Shown here: positions 17,959 through 28,230 of the stretch, piece by piece
Layout of the letters: every line of letters starts with the position of its first letter
Position numbering within the stretch: the stretch's first letter is position 1
Assembly (NCBI GenBank): GCA_002270295.1
Contig: NISF01000004.1
Span: 489,696-553,695 of the forward strand
Direction of reading: 5' to 3'
DNA length: 64,000 bases
Source of the DNA: Enterobacter sp. 10-1
Lineage (GTDB): Bacteria; Pseudomonadota; Gammaproteobacteria; Enterobacterales; Enterobacteriaceae
Made by a program: the position numbers and the translations under genes
The notes under the pieces: model-generated
What the model saw: the letters and a program-made list of their open reading frames with translations, nothing else
Database searches by the model: none
Told to the model about the DNA's origin: nothing

Positions 17959-19062
17959 TCAGACTTTATTCATATCAGTAGTGATTGTTTTTTTAGCGGA
18001 CTCTTTCTTTGCCGGTTCGCTAATATTGGGACGCAAAATATGCAGGCAGAGAGCGGTGACAACCACGCCGATAGCCATATCAATGACGTACCACAGCGGG
18101 GCTTTATTGACTCCGGCGATAGCAATTAACCCACCGTGGGGCACCATGGACTCGACGCCATGAATCATTGCCAGACCGGCGCCGACGGCGCTGCCGATAA
18201 TAATCGATGGCAGGACTGTTTTAAGGTTTTTAACCGCGAAAGGAATTGCCCCTTCGGTAATACCAATTAATCCCATAAAGGCGGCGGAGGTCCCCATTCT
18301 TCTTTCATCCTCAGCCCATTTGCGCTGAGAAATAAACGTTGAGAGAGCAATGCCCAGTGGGGGAATAGCACAGGCAATACGGTAAGCGCCGTTCGGGCCA
18401 TAAATACCTTCGGCCATTAACGCGAGGGTAAATGCGGTGGCGGTTTTATTGACCGGACCGCCCATATCAAAGGCGGCCATAGCGCCGAGAATCAGGCCGA
18501 GAACCACGCCGCTGCTGCCCTGCATATTAGAGAGCATCGACACCAGCCATTTCATGGCGATACCGATAGGCCCAATCAGCACGTACAGATAGAGCATGCC
18601 GACGATACAGCTGGAGACGATAGGGATAATCAGTATCGGCATAACCGGCATGAGCGCTTTGCCGACTTTCCAGGTTTTAACCCATTTTGCGACGTAGCCA
18701 CTGAGGATCCCGAGCAGCATGGCGCCGAGAAAACCGGTGACTACGTGGTCCGCGCCGAGCGGAGTGCTGGCCATAAAACCGGTGATTAAACCGGGCGTGA
18801 GCCCCGGTTTACCGGCGATAGAGTAGGAGATATACGCCGCCAGCACCGGGATCATCATCCCGAGGCCCGCGCTACCGATAGCGCCAAGGTTTAATAAGAA
18901 GGGATTGGTTACCACCATGCCTTTGCCGGCAACCGGCTCGCCGCCAATCAGGGACAGCGCCAGACAAATCCCGCCGACCACCACCACCGGCATCATATAT
19001 GAGACGCCGGTGCTGAACGCTTTGACTAAATCATCCTTAATGGCTTTCATTTTATCCGACAT
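17959..19062 (-). CDS. PTS fructose-family EIIC component, system 1
   Basis: The 367-residue membrane protein has the fructose-type EIIC signature: AFSTGVSYMMPVVVVGGICLA, GFLGAMLLGILSGY, AAFDMGGPVNKTA and GITEGAIPFA. It should carry the sugar across the inner membrane. ATG 19062 follows GGAGGA by a normal distance; an in-frame upstream extension lacks support. It follows the EIIB gene after 170 bases, a gap that contains small hairpins such as GGACG/CGTCC. Confidence 0.9.
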   Translation of the reverse strand: MSDKMKAIKDDLVKAFSTGVSYMMPVVVVGGICLALSLIGGEPVAGKGMVVTNPFLLNLGAIGSAGLGMMIPVLAAYISYSIAGKPGLTPGLITGFMASTPLGADHVVTGFLGAMLLGILSGYVAKWVKTWKVGKALMPVMPILIIPIVSSCIVGMLYLYVLIGPIGIAMKWLVSMLSNMQGSSGVVLGLILGAMAAFDMGGPVNKTATAFTLALMAEGIYGPNGAYRIACAIPPLGIALSTFISQRKWAEDERRMGTSAAFMGLIGITEGAIPFAVKNLKTVLPSIIIGSAVGAGLAMIHGVESMVPHGGLIAIAGVNKAPLWYVIDMAIGVVVTALCLHILRPNISEPAKKESAKKTITTDMNKV

Positions 19063-19232
19063 TTTTATCCTCCAGACACCCTGTGCTTTTATTGGATAAC
19101 CACGATATACGGACGTAGTCGTCCCGGGCGCTTGCGCCACGGAATACAAACGCAGGGTTCACTGAAAATTAATTAACGTTTTTATTCACCAGATTCCGCG
19201 TGTCGAAATAACACAGGAATATGATCTTTGAT

Positions 19233-19553
19233 TTATTTTGCTAATTTTTCGGCTTTATCAATGATCGCAACCGGATCGCGAACAACCTCGGCTGGGTTAA
19301 GTGAAATAACCCGGCCGGCATCCTCTTTTTCCTCAAAACGTTCGACGCCCTCGATGCCGATGGCAATCGCCAGAATAACCACATCGGCTTCGGCAATTTC
19401 GTCTTCGCTGAGCTCATTTTCAATCCCCATACCGCCCTGAGTTTCGACCTTTACGTCATAGCCTCTTTTTTTACACTCTTGCTCAATCGCCTCCTGAGCC
19501 ATATAGGTGTGGGCGACTCCGGTAATGCACGCTGCGACTCCGACAATTTTCAT
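19233..19553 (-). CDS. PTS fructose-family EIIB component, system 1
   Basis: The 106-residue cytoplasmic protein has the EIIB-fructose phosphocysteine motif AACITGVAHTYMA with C9 as the phosphorylated residue. It passes phosphate from the EIIA domain of the fused protein encoded upstream to the sugar bound by EIIC. CAGGAG precedes the ATG. Length and motif are normal for a free-standing fructose-type EIIB. Confidence 0.9.
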   Translation of the reverse strand: MKIVGVAACITGVAHTYMAQEAIEQECKKRGYDVKVETQGGMGIENELSEDEIAEADVVILAIAIGIEGVERFEEKEDAGRVISLNPAEVVRDPVAIIDKAEKLAK

Positions 19554-19614
19554 GAATAACTCCTGAGTTTGATATTTGGCTGTAAGTTAAAACGTGGCTT
19601 AATAAATCCTGATT

Positions 19615-22125
19615 TCATATGGCTAATGTTGTTGCCATCAGGTTGTAGAGTACGGTGACGTCTTCGGCCTGTTTTATTTCATTGCGGAAATCCTCTTTCA
19701 TTAGCTTTCGGGCAAGCGTAGAGAAATATTTCATGTGTTCGTTAGGATCGGCGGATTGGCTCACCGTCAGCATAAATACGGTTTCGACCTGCTGATCGCC
19801 CCACATAATGGGGGTATCAAGCGTCGCCATACTGATGGTGGAGTGGCGGATATGGTTTGAGCGCGTGTGCGGAATGGCGAAACCATAGCCTACGGCGGTG
19901 GAAAATGAGTCCTCGCGGGTCCAGATATCATCGGCTAATCGATCGCGGTTATCGCTACGATGGTGCAGCCAGAGATTGTCGGTCATCTTTTTAATGACTT
20001 CGTTTTTATCGCTGGCCTGCAGGCCAAAGAGAATAAACTCCGGGGCGAAGATCGGCATTGTGCTGACCGCTTTCACATCCGGTGAGCGAAGCAGGGCTTT
20101 GACCGCGGCGGAGCGTTTTAAGGTCACGCTCTCCTGCGCCAGCCTTTGGCATTTGGCGAAATCCAGCTCCCGTAGCGCATGTTTCACGCCGGGAATGGCG
20201 GTACCGCTCATGCTGAGCTCGTCGAAGCCCATGCCGGCAAACAGCGGGAGAAAGTCTTTGCTGGCCCCCAGTTCGCCGCAGATGCCAATCCACTTGCCCG
20301 CACGATGAACTTCATCGGCGGCGAACCGCATGGCGCGCAGAAATGCCGGGGCATAATTGTCATACACCGCCTCGACCTGGGTATTGCCGCGGTCCGCGGC
20401 AAAAAAGTACTGGGTCAGATCGTTGCTGCCGACGCTAAAGAAATCGACGTATTCCGCTATTTCGCTGATGGCGAAGATGACAGAGGGCACTTCCAGCATC
20501 ACGCCGAGCGAAATCTTATCGTTGAACCCCAGTCCCTCAGCGCGCATCGCGTTCTGCACCTCTTCCAGCACTTCGCGACACCAGATAACTTCATCGACGT
20601 TAGCGATCATCGGGATCATGATTTTGGCTTCACCCAGCGCGGAGGCGGTAAGAATCGCCTTTAGCTGCATGGCGAAAAGCTCTCGATAGCGCGGGTAGGC
20701 GCGTACCGCCCGGAAGCCAAGAAACGGATTTTCCTCTTCACCGATGCACATATAGTCGACGGGCTTGTCGCCGCCGATATCGAAGGTGCGGAATATCACC
20801 GGCTTACCGTCAGCAAGCCGCATCACCCGGCTGTAAAGCTCCGCCAGTTCGTGATAGTTCGGCGGCGTTTCCCGATCCATAAACGACATTTCGGTACGGA
20901 ACAGGCCGATACCTTCAGCACCGTTGCTAAACGCGGTTTCGGCTTCCGCCAGGCTGGCGATATTGGCGGCTATCTCAATACGATGGTTATCGCTTGTCGT
21001 CGCCGGCAGATGCACGTTAGCCAGCATCTGCTGTTGCATGGTCCGTTGGACGGCGATTTCATGGCGGTAATAGCGCAGTACCTTTTCATCCGCAGCGGTA
21101 ATCAAAATACCCGGATTACCGTCGATAATGATGTCACTTTCCGCATTCAGCTCGAGGGCTGAAAAATCGATATCCGTCAGCGTTGGGATCCCCAGGGAAC
21201 GCGCCAATATTGCGGTATGCGAGGTTTTTCCGGTGACGGATAGCACCATCCCGGCGAGCAACGATTTATTTATGGCGAGAAACTGACTCGGCGTCAGGCT
21301 ATTGGCCAGAATAATTGACGGTTCGCTTAACTCGAGACGGTTTGGCGGCAATACGCCCGCACCATAAATGGCCGTGAGCAACTGCCCGGTAATATCGAGG
21401 ACATCAAGGGTCCTCTCTTTTATGTATTTACTGGACGAGCGGTTAAGTATTTCGCTGAATTCTATGGCGGCTTTAATGACCGCATTCCAGGCGTTTTCAC
21501 CGTCAGCTATTGTGCTGGAAATATGGCTTTGAAAGGTTACGTCGGTAATGATTGATAAATGTGCCTGGAGGATCTCATGCTCAACGCCTTGAGTTATTTC
21601 AAGGGCCGCCTGTTTGTCATGCTGCAGCATTTCCAAACCTGCCAGGAAAATACGCTGCTGTGACTCTTTGTCATATATTTCGGCGGGATTCAGCGCCAGC
21701 ATTTCGTCTAATGACAGGCTCTGAATGCGCAGCGGTCTGGCAATGGCGACACCGCCGCTAATGCGTGAACCTTGAATAAACCTGGGCTGGGTTTCCCGCA
21801 GGGAGCGCGGGAGATAGCCCGTGGATGCCGGCGCTTCTTCCGCCTGGCTGACTTCGAATGAGGGCAGCTTTTTCAGCAGCGCGCCGAGCCGTTGCGCAGC
21901 AGCAGGCGCATCTTTACCGATGAGCGTAATTTCGCAGGCGTCATTGAATAATGTATCAGTAGCGACAATGGCGAGGGCGCTTTTACCATTGGCGGCAATC
22001 CCGCTGCGCATATTTTTCCAGCTTACCGCAGATTGAAAGGTATTACACAGCCGTTCGATATGCCCCGCCGGTCTGGCATGAATGCCGTCCTTCAGCTCAC
22101 ATTGATAATTTATTACCTGTGACAT
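19615..22125 (-). CDS. Fused PTS HPr-EI-EIIA(Fru) phosphotransferase, system 1
   Basis: The 836-residue protein strings together three PTS functions: HPr (phospho-His16 in GIHARPAGH), enzyme I (His in VTGKTSHTAILARS, then the PEP-site segments GIGLFRTEMSF and FRTFDIGGDKP), and a C-terminal fructose-type EIIA (His in GFAIPHTRS). It can therefore move phosphate from PEP to EIIB without the general PTS proteins, like PtsA/FryA of E. coli. ATG 22125 has GGGAG upstream; a GTG two codons earlier is less likely. It is first in the operon and about 60 percent similar by eye to the paralogue at 28231. Confidence 0.9.
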   Translation of the reverse strand: MSQVINYQCELKDGIHARPAGHIERLCNTFQSAVSWKNMRSGIAANGKSALAIVATDTLFNDACEITLIGKDAPAAAQRLGALLKKLPSFEVSQAEEAPASTGYLPRSLRETQPRFIQGSRISGGVAIARPLRIQSLSLDEMLALNPAEIYDKESQQRIFLAGLEMLQHDKQAALEITQGVEHEILQAHLSIITDVTFQSHISSTIADGENAWNAVIKAAIEFSEILNRSSSKYIKERTLDVLDITGQLLTAIYGAGVLPPNRLELSEPSIILANSLTPSQFLAINKSLLAGMVLSVTGKTSHTAILARSLGIPTLTDIDFSALELNAESDIIIDGNPGILITAADEKVLRYYRHEIAVQRTMQQQMLANVHLPATTSDNHRIEIAANIASLAEAETAFSNGAEGIGLFRTEMSFMDRETPPNYHELAELYSRVMRLADGKPVIFRTFDIGGDKPVDYMCIGEEENPFLGFRAVRAYPRYRELFAMQLKAILTASALGEAKIMIPMIANVDEVIWCREVLEEVQNAMRAEGLGFNDKISLGVMLEVPSVIFAISEIAEYVDFFSVGSNDLTQYFFAADRGNTQVEAVYDNYAPAFLRAMRFAADEVHRAGKWIGICGELGASKDFLPLFAGMGFDELSMSGTAIPGVKHALRELDFAKCQRLAQESVTLKRSAAVKALLRSPDVKAVSTMPIFAPEFILFGLQASDKNEVIKKMTDNLWLHHRSDNRDRLADDIWTREDSFSTAVGYGFAIPHTRSNHIRHSTISMATLDTPIMWGDQQVETVFMLTVSQSADPNEHMKYFSTLARKLMKEDFRNEIKQAEDVTVLYNLMATTLAI

Positions 22126-22228
22126 TATCACTCCCGAGAATCTTTAAACAAAGCGAGTTAATTTTCTGGGCAGACGTGAGTGTCTGCGTTTCTTGTTATA
22201 TATCCTTCATCGTTATTGCTCTGCTTTG

Positions 22229-22294
22229 AATAGTAAAAAAGTCACCTTTGCTCTAATTAAATAACATGATTGCGATTATGTGATCGCAGTCATG
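22229..22294. promoter_or_regulatory. Cis-element shared by both PTS operons, with CRP-like site
   Basis: AATAGTAAAAAAGTCACC and the three following bases (22229-22249) recur exactly at 30810-30830 upstream of the paralogous PTS gene. Thirty bases further on is TGTGA-TCGCAG-TCATG (22279-22294); the second copy has TGTGA-CTTTTG-TCATG at the same spacing. The conserved block is a candidate operator for a shared regulator, possibly the AraC protein at 26331, next to a CRP site. Confidence 0.65.
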
Positions 22295-22315
22295 AAATTA
22301 AGTGGTGATACGTCT

Positions 22316-22331
22316 TGTGATAGTTATCACA
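22316..22331. promoter_or_regulatory. CRP binding site
   Basis: TGTGATAGTTATCACA is a perfect match to the symmetric CRP consensus TGTGA-N6-TCACA. It lies between the divergent PTS system 1 and HAD phosphatase/transketolase transcription units, so cAMP-CRP probably activates one or both. Confidence 0.8.
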
Positions 22332-22455
22332 CTCTGGCTAATGGATAATCTGCGGTCACGTAATTGCTATTAAAGGGCCATTTTTTCTATTTATTTGCTG
22401 CCGGGTGATGGCGTACAAAATAAAGCTCACACTTTCTTTTTTTGAGGTGAGGGCG

Positions 22456-23109
22456 ATGCATTTTCGTGGAATATTATTGGATTTAGACGGGACCCTGGTC
22501 AATTCGCTGGATTTCGTGGAGGCGTCGTGGCGGATATGGGCGAATAAAAAGGGGCTGGATGCCGAAACGGTATGCCATTACCTGCATGGCAAACCGGCGC
22601 TCAGTACGCTGCGCCATTTTATGCCCGACGCCAGCGAGCGGACGATTAACGATGAGTTTCTGGCCCTGGAAGCGTTTGAAGCACGCAATACCGACGGCAT
22701 CACCCCGGTGCCCGGGGCTGATGAATTTCTTCGCCAGCTGGTGCGGCTTCAGGTTCCCTGGGCCATCGTGACCTCCGGCTCGCTTAAGGTTGCCTCGGCG
22801 CGCATTAAACAGGCCGGTTTTCCGAATCCGCCCATGCTGGTGACCAGCGAAGATGTCCGTCACGGCAAGCCCCACCCGGAGCCGTTTGCGATCGGCGCAG
22901 CCCGGCTCAACCTGTCTCCCGCCCGCTGTCTCGCTTTTGAAGACTCCACCGCCGGTCTGCTCTCCGCCACCGAGGCCGGATGCGTGGTGGTTGAAGTCCT
23001 GACCCGCCAGTCGATGGTTCACGATATCGACACCTGGCAAACCGTTGATCACTACCTCGACCTGCGAGTGATGCGCAAGGGCGAGGCGGATTTTTTCCTT
23101 AAGATGTAA
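22456..23109 (+). CDS. HAD-family sugar phosphatase (YfbT-like)
   Basis: The 217-residue protein has HAD motif I LDLDGTL (nucleophile D9, D11), motif II in IVTSGS and motif III/IV in HGKPHPEPF and AFEDSTAG. Length and sequence resemble the E. coli sugar phosphatase YfbT. It should dephosphorylate a sugar phosphate. ATG 22456 directly follows GAGGTGAGGGCG, a strong ribosome site, so the longer frame from 22405 is rejected. It starts the plus-strand operon with transketolase. Confidence 0.83.
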   Translation: MHFRGILLDLDGTLVNSLDFVEASWRIWANKKGLDAETVCHYLHGKPALSTLRHFMPDASERTINDEFLALEAFEARNTDGITPVPGADEFLRQLVRLQVPWAIVTSGSLKVASARIKQAGFPNPPMLVTSEDVRHGKPHPEPFAIGAARLNLSPARCLAFEDSTAGLLSATEAGCVVVEVLTRQSMVHDIDTWQTVDHYLDLRVMRKGEADFFLKM

Positions 23110-23123
23110 AGAGGGAGTTTGTT

Positions 23124-25118
23124 ATGTCATCAAGAAAGACCCTGGCGAATGCCATCCGTATGCTCAGCGTTGATGCCGTCCAGCGGGCCAATTCGGGTCA
23201 CCCGGGCGCGCCGATGGGGATGGCGGATATTGCCGAAGTTCTGTGGCGGGATTTTCTTAACCACAACCCGAATAACCCGATGTGGGCAAACCGCGATAGA
23301 TTCGTGCTCTCCAACGGCCACGGCTCGATGCTGATCTACAGCCTGTTACACCTCACCGGCTACGATCTGCCGATTGACGAGCTGAAGGCGTTTCGTCAAC
23401 TGCATGCCAAAACCCCGGGCCACCCGGAGGTGGGCTATACCCCAGGCGTGGAAACCACCACCGGGCCGCTGGGGCAGGGGATCGCTAATGCGGTCGGCAT
23501 GGCCATTGCGGAGAAAACCCTGGCGGCGCAGTTTAACCGCCCCGGCCACGAGATCGTGGACCACTTCACCTGGGCCTTTATGGGCGACGGCTGCATGATG
23601 GAGGGGATTTCGCACGAAGCATGCTCACTGGCCGGGACGCTGAAGCTCGGTAAGCTGGTGGCATTCTATGACGATAACGGCATTTCCATTGACGGTCATG
23701 TGGAGGGCTGGTTTACCGACGATACCGCCAAACGCTTTGAGGCCTACGGCTGGCACGTGGTGCGCGGGGTAGATGGGCATGACCCTGAGTCTATCCGCGC
23801 CGCCATTGACGTCGCCCGGTCGATAGACTCAATGCCGACGTTGATTATCTGTAAAACGATCATCGGTTTTGGCTCGCCGCATAAGGCCGGTACTCATGAT
23901 GTTCACGGCGCGCCGCTGGGAGAGGCTGAAGTGGCGGCAACGCGCGAGGCCCTGGGCTGGCCGCATCCGCCGTTCGCGATCCCTTCTGACATCTACGCGC
24001 AGTGGGATGCAAAAGAGGCCGGCCGGGCAAAGGAGGCGGCATGGAATGACAAGTTCGCCGCCTACGCTCACGCGTTCCCGGAACTGGCTGCCGAATTCAC
24101 CCGCAGGATAAAGGGGCAGATGCCGCCCGACTTTGCCAGCAAAGCCCAGGCGTATATTGAAAAGCTGCAGGCGAAACCGGCGAAGATCGCCAGCCGCAAG
24201 GCCTCACAAAATGCGATTGAAGCCTTTGGTCCGCTGCTGCCGGAATTTCTCGGCGGCTCCGCTGATCTGGCTCCGTCAAACCTGACGCTCTGGTCGGGAT
24301 CGACAGCGATCAACCACGATAGCGGCGGGAACTATATCCACTACGGAGTGCGTGAATTCGGCATGACCGCCATCGCTAACGGTATCGCGCTGCACGGCGG
24401 CTTTCTGCCGTACACCTCGACCTTCCTGATGTTTGTGGAGTATGCCCGTAACGCGGTGCGTATGGCGGCGCTGATGAAGCAGCGTCAGGTGATGGTCTAT
24501 ACCCACGACTCCATCGGTCTGGGTGAAGATGGCCCGACTCATCAGCCGGTCGAGCAGATTGCCTCGTTGCGCCTGACTCCTGACCTCAGCACCTGGCGTC
24601 CCTGCGATCAGGTGGAATCGGCGGTGGCGTGGAAGTACGGCGCGGAGCGTGAAGATGGCCCAACCGCGCTGATTTTCTCCCGGCAAAACCTGACCCAGCA
24701 GGAACGGACCTGGCAGCAGGTGCAGGATATTGCGCGCGGCGGCTACGTATTGAAGGATTGCCACGGCCAGCCGCAGCTGATCCTTATCGCGACCGGCTCT
24801 GAAGTTGAGCTGGCGGTTGCTGCCTATGAAAAACTGACCGCCGACGGCGTGAAGGCGCGGGTGGTGTCAATGCCCTCCACCGATGTATTTGATAAACAGG
24901 ACGCCGCCTATCGCGAGGCCGTACTGCCAAAAACCGTTTCCGCTCGCGTGGCGGTGGAAGCGGGGATTACCGACTACTGGTACAAATATGTTGGGCTGAA
25001 CGGAGCGGTTATCGGCATGACCACCTTCGGTGAATCGGCCCCGGCGGAGCAGTTGTATCAGACGTTCGGTATCACCCTTGAGGCGATTTTGCATCAGGCG
25101 AAAGCGCTTCTGGCTTAA
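23124..25118 (+). CDS. tkt: Transketolase
   Basis: The 664-residue protein matches transketolases end to end: [13 protein letters not shown], the thiamine diphosphate site [22 protein letters not shown], and [15 protein letters not shown]. It transfers two-carbon ketol units in the non-oxidative pentose phosphate pathway. It lies 14 bases after the phosphatase gene. Together with the transaldolase at 15648 it looks like a dedicated pair for the sugar imported by the neighbouring PTS, separate from the housekeeping tktA/talB. Confidence 0.94.
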   Translation: MSSRKTLANAIRMLSVDAVQRANSGHPGAPMGMADIAEVLWRDFLNHNPNNPMWANRDRFVLSNGHGSMLIYSLLHLTGYDLPIDELKAFRQLHAKTPGHPEVGYTPGVETTTGPLGQGIANAVGMAIAEKTLAAQFNRPGHEIVDHFTWAFMGDGCMMEGISHEACSLAGTLKLGKLVAFYDDNGISIDGHVEGWFTDDTAKRFEAYGWHVVRGVDGHDPESIRAAIDVARSIDSMPTLIICKTIIGFGSPHKAGTHDVHGAPLGEAEVAATREALGWPHPPFAIPSDIYAQWDAKEAGRAKEAAWNDKFAAYAHAFPELAAEFTRRIKGQMPPDFASKAQAYIEKLQAKPAKIASRKASQNAIEAFGPLLPEFLGGSADLAPSNLTLWSGSTAINHDSGGNYIHYGVREFGMTAIANGIALHGGFLPYTSTFLMFVEYARNAVRMAALMKQRQVMVYTHDSIGLGEDGPTHQPVEQIASLRLTPDLSTWRPCDQVESAVAWKYGAEREDGPTALIFSRQNLTQQERTWQQVQDIARGGYVLKDCHGQPQLILIATGSEVELAVAAYEKLTADGVKARVVSMPSTDVFDKQDAAYREAVLPKTVSARVAVEAGITDYWYKYVGLNGAVIGMTTFGESAPAEQLYQTFGITLEAILHQAKALLA

Positions 25119-25125
25119 CCTTCCC

Positions 25126-25155
25126 GGCCCCTTGCACGACCTGGGGCCATTTTTT
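25126..25155 (+). terminator. Intrinsic terminator after transketolase gene
   Basis: GGCCCC (25126-25131) pairs with GGGGCC (25143-25148) and six T residues follow from 25150. It lies before the PHP phosphatase gene, so expression of that gene depends on read-through or on its own promoter. Confidence 0.7.
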
Positions 25156-25170
25156 ATTCAGGGGAAAGAA

Positions 25171-25911
25171 ATGTATCCCGTCGACCTGCATATGCATACT
25201 CTTGCCAGCACCCACGCCTACAGCACGATTCATGACTACATAGCCGCCGCCGCGCGCAAGCATATCCGCCTGATCGCTATCACCGACCATGGACCGGAAA
25301 TGGTCGACGCGCCGCATCCGTTCCACTTTAATAATCTGCGCGTGCTGCCGCGCGTCGTTGAGGGCGTGGGACTCCTGCGCGGTATCGAAGCCAACATCAA
25401 ACCCGGCGGCGAGACCGATTGCAGCGCCAAAATGCGCGCTTCGTTAGATCTGGTTATTGCCGGGTTCCACAAACAGGTCTTTGCCCCGGCCGGGACGGCG
25501 AGCAACACCGATGCGCTGATCGCGGTAATTGAGTGCGGAAAGGTGGATATCATTAGCCACCCCGGCAACCCGGAGTATCCCATTGATATCCCGGCGGTAG
25601 TCGAGGCCGCCAAAGCTTGCCACGTGGCGCTGGAAGTGAATAACGCCTCTTTTGTCCATTCGCGTCAGGGTAGTGAGGCGAACTGCCGCAACATTGTTGC
25701 CGCCGTACGGGATAGCGGCGGGCTTATCGCGCTGGGCAGCGATTCGCACAGCGCGTTTTCAGTGGGTGATTTCAGCGCCTGTCAGCATCTGCTTGCAGAG
25801 GCTGATTTTCCCGCATCAAGGGTCCTCAACACCTCCCCGCGACGGGTGCTGGAGTTTCTTGAACGCCGCGGCGGGGATCGCATTGAGGAGCTCTACGCTG
25901 CACTGAGCTGA
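25171..25911 (+). CDS. PHP-domain metal-dependent phosphatase (YcdX-like)
   Basis: The 246-residue protein begins [10 protein letters not shown], giving the HxH metal motif (H7, H9), and continues with [25 protein letters not shown] and GSDSHSAF, the remaining metal ligands of the PHP domain. Length and order match E. coli YcdX, a trinuclear zinc phosphatase. The ATG at 25171 follows GGGGAAAG; the longer frame upstream overlaps the transketolase gene and is not used. The natural substrate is unknown; a sugar phosphate or phosphorylated intermediate would fit the locus. Confidence 0.85.
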   Translation: MYPVDLHMHTLASTHAYSTIHDYIAAAARKHIRLIAITDHGPEMVDAPHPFHFNNLRVLPRVVEGVGLLRGIEANIKPGGETDCSAKMRASLDLVIAGFHKQVFAPAGTASNTDALIAVIECGKVDIISHPGNPEYPIDIPAVVEAAKACHVALEVNNASFVHSRQGSEANCRNIVAAVRDSGGLIALGSDSHSAFSVGDFSACQHLLAEADFPASRVLNTSPRRVLEFLERRGGDRIEELYAALS

Positions 25912-25930
25912 GAAGCATTTGCTTCTCAGC
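25907..25930. terminator. Convergent hairpin between the PHP gene and PTS system 2
   Basis: GCTGAGAAGCA (25907-25917) and TGCTTCTCAGC (25920-25930) form a perfect 11-bp stem around two bases, overlapping the PHP stop codon. It sits between convergent genes. No T-run follows, so it may act as a transcript 3' end barrier and not as a classic terminator. Confidence 0.6.
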
Positions 25931-25944
25931 TTCACGCCCACCCG

Positions 25945-26334
25945 CTACAGGTCGATGACGTTGCCTCTGGGCAGATTCAGCGACTTGCGGATCGCGGCGA
26001 TAACTTCCGTCGGCTTGAGCAGCAGCGAGTTAATGCACACGTTGAGAATACGGCAGCCGTCAAAGCGTGCGGGATTATCGATAGTAATATCGGACGCAAT
26101 GATGGCGAGCTCGGATGCGAAAATATCCTTATCGGTAATGGGATTCTTCAGCCCCAGCACGCCCTGGGTCTCAATTTTGATCGCAAAGCGATACTGCTTC
26201 GCCAGTTTTTCCAGCTGCTCTGCGGCCATATAGGTATGCGCCACGCCGGTTGCGCACGCGGTTACCGCGACAATATGCAGATTGCGTTCGCTTGAGAAGG
26301 GCGGGATCTCATCTCTTCCTGCGCGAGTTATCAT
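25945..26334 (-). CDS. PTS fructose-family EIIB component, system 2
   Basis: The 129-residue protein has the EIIB motif TACATGVAHTYMA with phosphocysteine C27. It carries about 18 extra residues at the N-terminus compared with the 106-residue EIIB at 19233; a shorter start cannot be excluded because translation is coupled to the AraC gene, whose stop overlaps this ATG. Unusually, the EIIB gene is separated from EIIC by the regulator gene. Confidence 0.87.
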   Translation of the reverse strand: MITRAGRDEIPPFSSERNLHIVAVTACATGVAHTYMAAEQLEKLAKQYRFAIKIETQGVLGLKNPITDKDIFASELAIIASDITIDNPARFDGCRILNVCINSLLLKPTEVIAAIRKSLNLPRGNVIDL

Positions 26335-27185
26335 AAGCTTGCTCCCTTATTTTTGCGCCGGTACTCAAGCGGCGTACAGTCGTTAATATCGCGAAAGACT
26401 TTGCAGAAATAGTTGGTATCAGTGAAACCGCACTTCTCTGAAACCTCGTTGATTTTCAGATTGGTATTCATCAGCAGCGCCTTCGAACGCGAGATACGGG
26501 CCAACTTCAGATATTCATTGAATTTCACGTCTGACTCCTTCGAAAACAGACGCGACAGGTAGCCGGGTGAGATGTTAAAGGTCTCGGCGACGCTTTCCCG
26601 ACTGATGTCCGTGTGGTAGTGGCTATCGATATGGCCTTTAATTTCATCCAGCAGAGAGAAGGGGCCCTGCTGGTTATTCAGGCCATCGGTGATTTGGCAC
26701 AGCAGATCGTTTATTAGCGCATAGGCGATGTGGGCAAAGGTTTCGCCGGTATTATCCTGCGCCCACGCTAACGATTCGGTCAGCTCAAGCAGGCGGTCAC
26801 GAACCGTACTGCTGGAGTTTTGCAGGTTATATTTCTCGACTTCTTTAAACTGCGTCCCGTCCCAGTTACTGATACTGAAACCAACATCCTGCTTCCAGAA
26901 CACAATCGACATGCAGATAACCGGGCCTTCCCACAGCGGCGAGTTCCAGCCGTTGGCGGGAATATAGGTAATCGTGCCGACCGGGCGCTCACATTTAACG
27001 ATCCTGTCGGTCCCTTTCGGCAGCAGCATGCTCAGGGTGCCTTTTACCGTAAGTTCGATGCGCGGCACGTGCAGATGGTAGGCCATCGCCGGGGCCTGCG
27101 CGTTGCCGTTGGCCACCAGCACGTTGTCATTGCTCGCGCCCTGGGTACTAAATTCGCTGAGGATGGATTGAATAAACGTGCCCAT
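26331..27185 (-). CDS. AraC-family transcriptional regulator within PTS operon 2
   Basis: The 284-residue protein has a cupin-like N-terminal sensing domain (HVPRIELTVKG, ITYIPANGWNSPLWEGP) and a C-terminal double helix-turn-helix (about 185-280) with the AraC signature ending GFTDTNYFCKVFRDINDCTPLEYRR. It is encoded between EIIC and EIIB and overlaps the latter by four bases, so it is co-expressed with the transporter it probably controls. The DNA element shared by both PTS operons is a candidate target (inference). The first PTS operon has no regulator gene of its own. Confidence 0.87.
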   Translation of the reverse strand: MGTFIQSILSEFSTQGASNDNVLVANGNAQAPAMAYHLHVPRIELTVKGTLSMLLPKGTDRIVKCERPVGTITYIPANGWNSPLWEGPVICMSIVFWKQDVGFSISNWDGTQFKEVEKYNLQNSSSTVRDRLLELTESLAWAQDNTGETFAHIAYALINDLLCQITDGLNNQQGPFSLLDEIKGHIDSHYHTDISRESVAETFNISPGYLSRLFSKESDVKFNEYLKLARISRSKALLMNTNLKINEVSEKCGFTDTNYFCKVFRDINDCTPLEYRRKNKGASL

Positions 27186-27186
27186 A

Positions 27187-28206
27187 TTATGCTCGCGGTT
27201 TGATAACGGTTTTTAATATTTTGACCGCAACTGCGGTCGTCACGGTTCCCGCGGCCACTGAAACGAGATAGCCAAAGTGGTTGCCGATCACCGGCAACAC
27301 GATAAGCCCGCCCCAGGGCGCGGCGTTGGTGGCGCCGAACCATAAAGAGAGGACGGCGGCGACCGCGCTGCCGAGCATAATCGCCGGGATCACGCGGACC
27401 GGATCCGCCGCCGCAAACGGGATCGCCCCTTCCGTGATGCCCATCGCGCCCATAATAACCGCGGGCTTCCCGGCTTCTCGCTCAACATCATTAAAAATGC
27501 CTTTAAACAGAAAGGTCGCCAGCGCCAGCCCCAGGGGCGGGGTGCAGTCAGCGGCGGCAACCGCCGCCATCAGCTGTGGGTTAGTTGAGATCAGGGCGAC
27601 GGCAAAGAAAAAAGCGGTTTTGTTCAGCGGACCGCCCATGTCGACGGCGATCATGCAGCCGAGAATGGTCCCGAGAATAATGAACGAGGTCCCCTGCATA
27701 TTGCCAAGCCAAACGCTAAGCCACTTCATGACTCCGGCTATCGGGTCACCAATGATGTAATAAACCGCCATTCCGGTGAGGAAGGTGCCGACCAGCGGGA
27801 TAATAAAGATCGGCAATACCATCCGCAGGAAGTGGGGAACATTGAGTCGGGCAATCATATTGAGCAGAAGATAGACGACCAGCCCGGCAATAATCCCGGA
27901 GAGCATGCCGCCTAAAAAACCGGCCCCCATCTGGTAGGCCATTAACCCGCCGATGGCACCCGGCGCGATACCGGGTTTATCCACCATTGAATAGGCGATA
28001 AAACCCGACAGGATCGGAATGAACAGGGTCAGTCCGGCCATACCGATTTGCGACATGGCTTTCAAAAAACCGTGGTCCGGCACGGCCGCTTCGCCATTGA
28101 ACATCACCGCCAGCGCCAGCAACACGCCGCCGGCCACCACGAAGGGGATCATGTACGACACGCCGGTCATAAAATGCCGCTTGGTATTTTTTAATAGTTT
28201 TAACAT
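27187..28206 (-). CDS. PTS fructose-family EIIC component, system 2
   Basis: The 339-residue membrane protein is a paralogue of the EIIC at 17959, with MTGVSYMIPFVVAGGVLLA, GFLGGMLSGIIAG, AVDMGGPLNKTA and GITEGAIPFAAADP. It is slightly shorter at the N-terminus. Sequence differences in the loops leave open whether both systems carry the same sugar. It starts 24 bases after the fused PTS gene. Confidence 0.89.
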   Translation of the reverse strand: MLKLLKNTKRHFMTGVSYMIPFVVAGGVLLALAVMFNGEAAVPDHGFLKAMSQIGMAGLTLFIPILSGFIAYSMVDKPGIAPGAIGGLMAYQMGAGFLGGMLSGIIAGLVVYLLLNMIARLNVPHFLRMVLPIFIIPLVGTFLTGMAVYYIIGDPIAGVMKWLSVWLGNMQGTSFIILGTILGCMIAVDMGGPLNKTAFFFAVALISTNPQLMAAVAAADCTPPLGLALATFLFKGIFNDVEREAGKPAVIMGAMGITEGAIPFAAADPVRVIPAIMLGSAVAAVLSLWFGATNAAPWGGLIVLPVIGNHFGYLVSVAAGTVTTAVAVKILKTVIKPRA

Positions 28207-28230
28207 CTTAGCCTCATACCGTAGTGGTGA

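Larger units (their letters stand above)
22126..22455. other. Divergent promoter region of PTS system 1 and the HAD phosphatase gene
   Basis: This 330-base region contains the 21-bp element shared with PTS system 2 (22229-22249), a CRP-like half-conserved site (22279-22294) and a perfect CRP site (22316-22331). The AT-rich stretch around 22370-22400 precedes the phosphatase gene. No coding frame is supported. Confidence 0.6.
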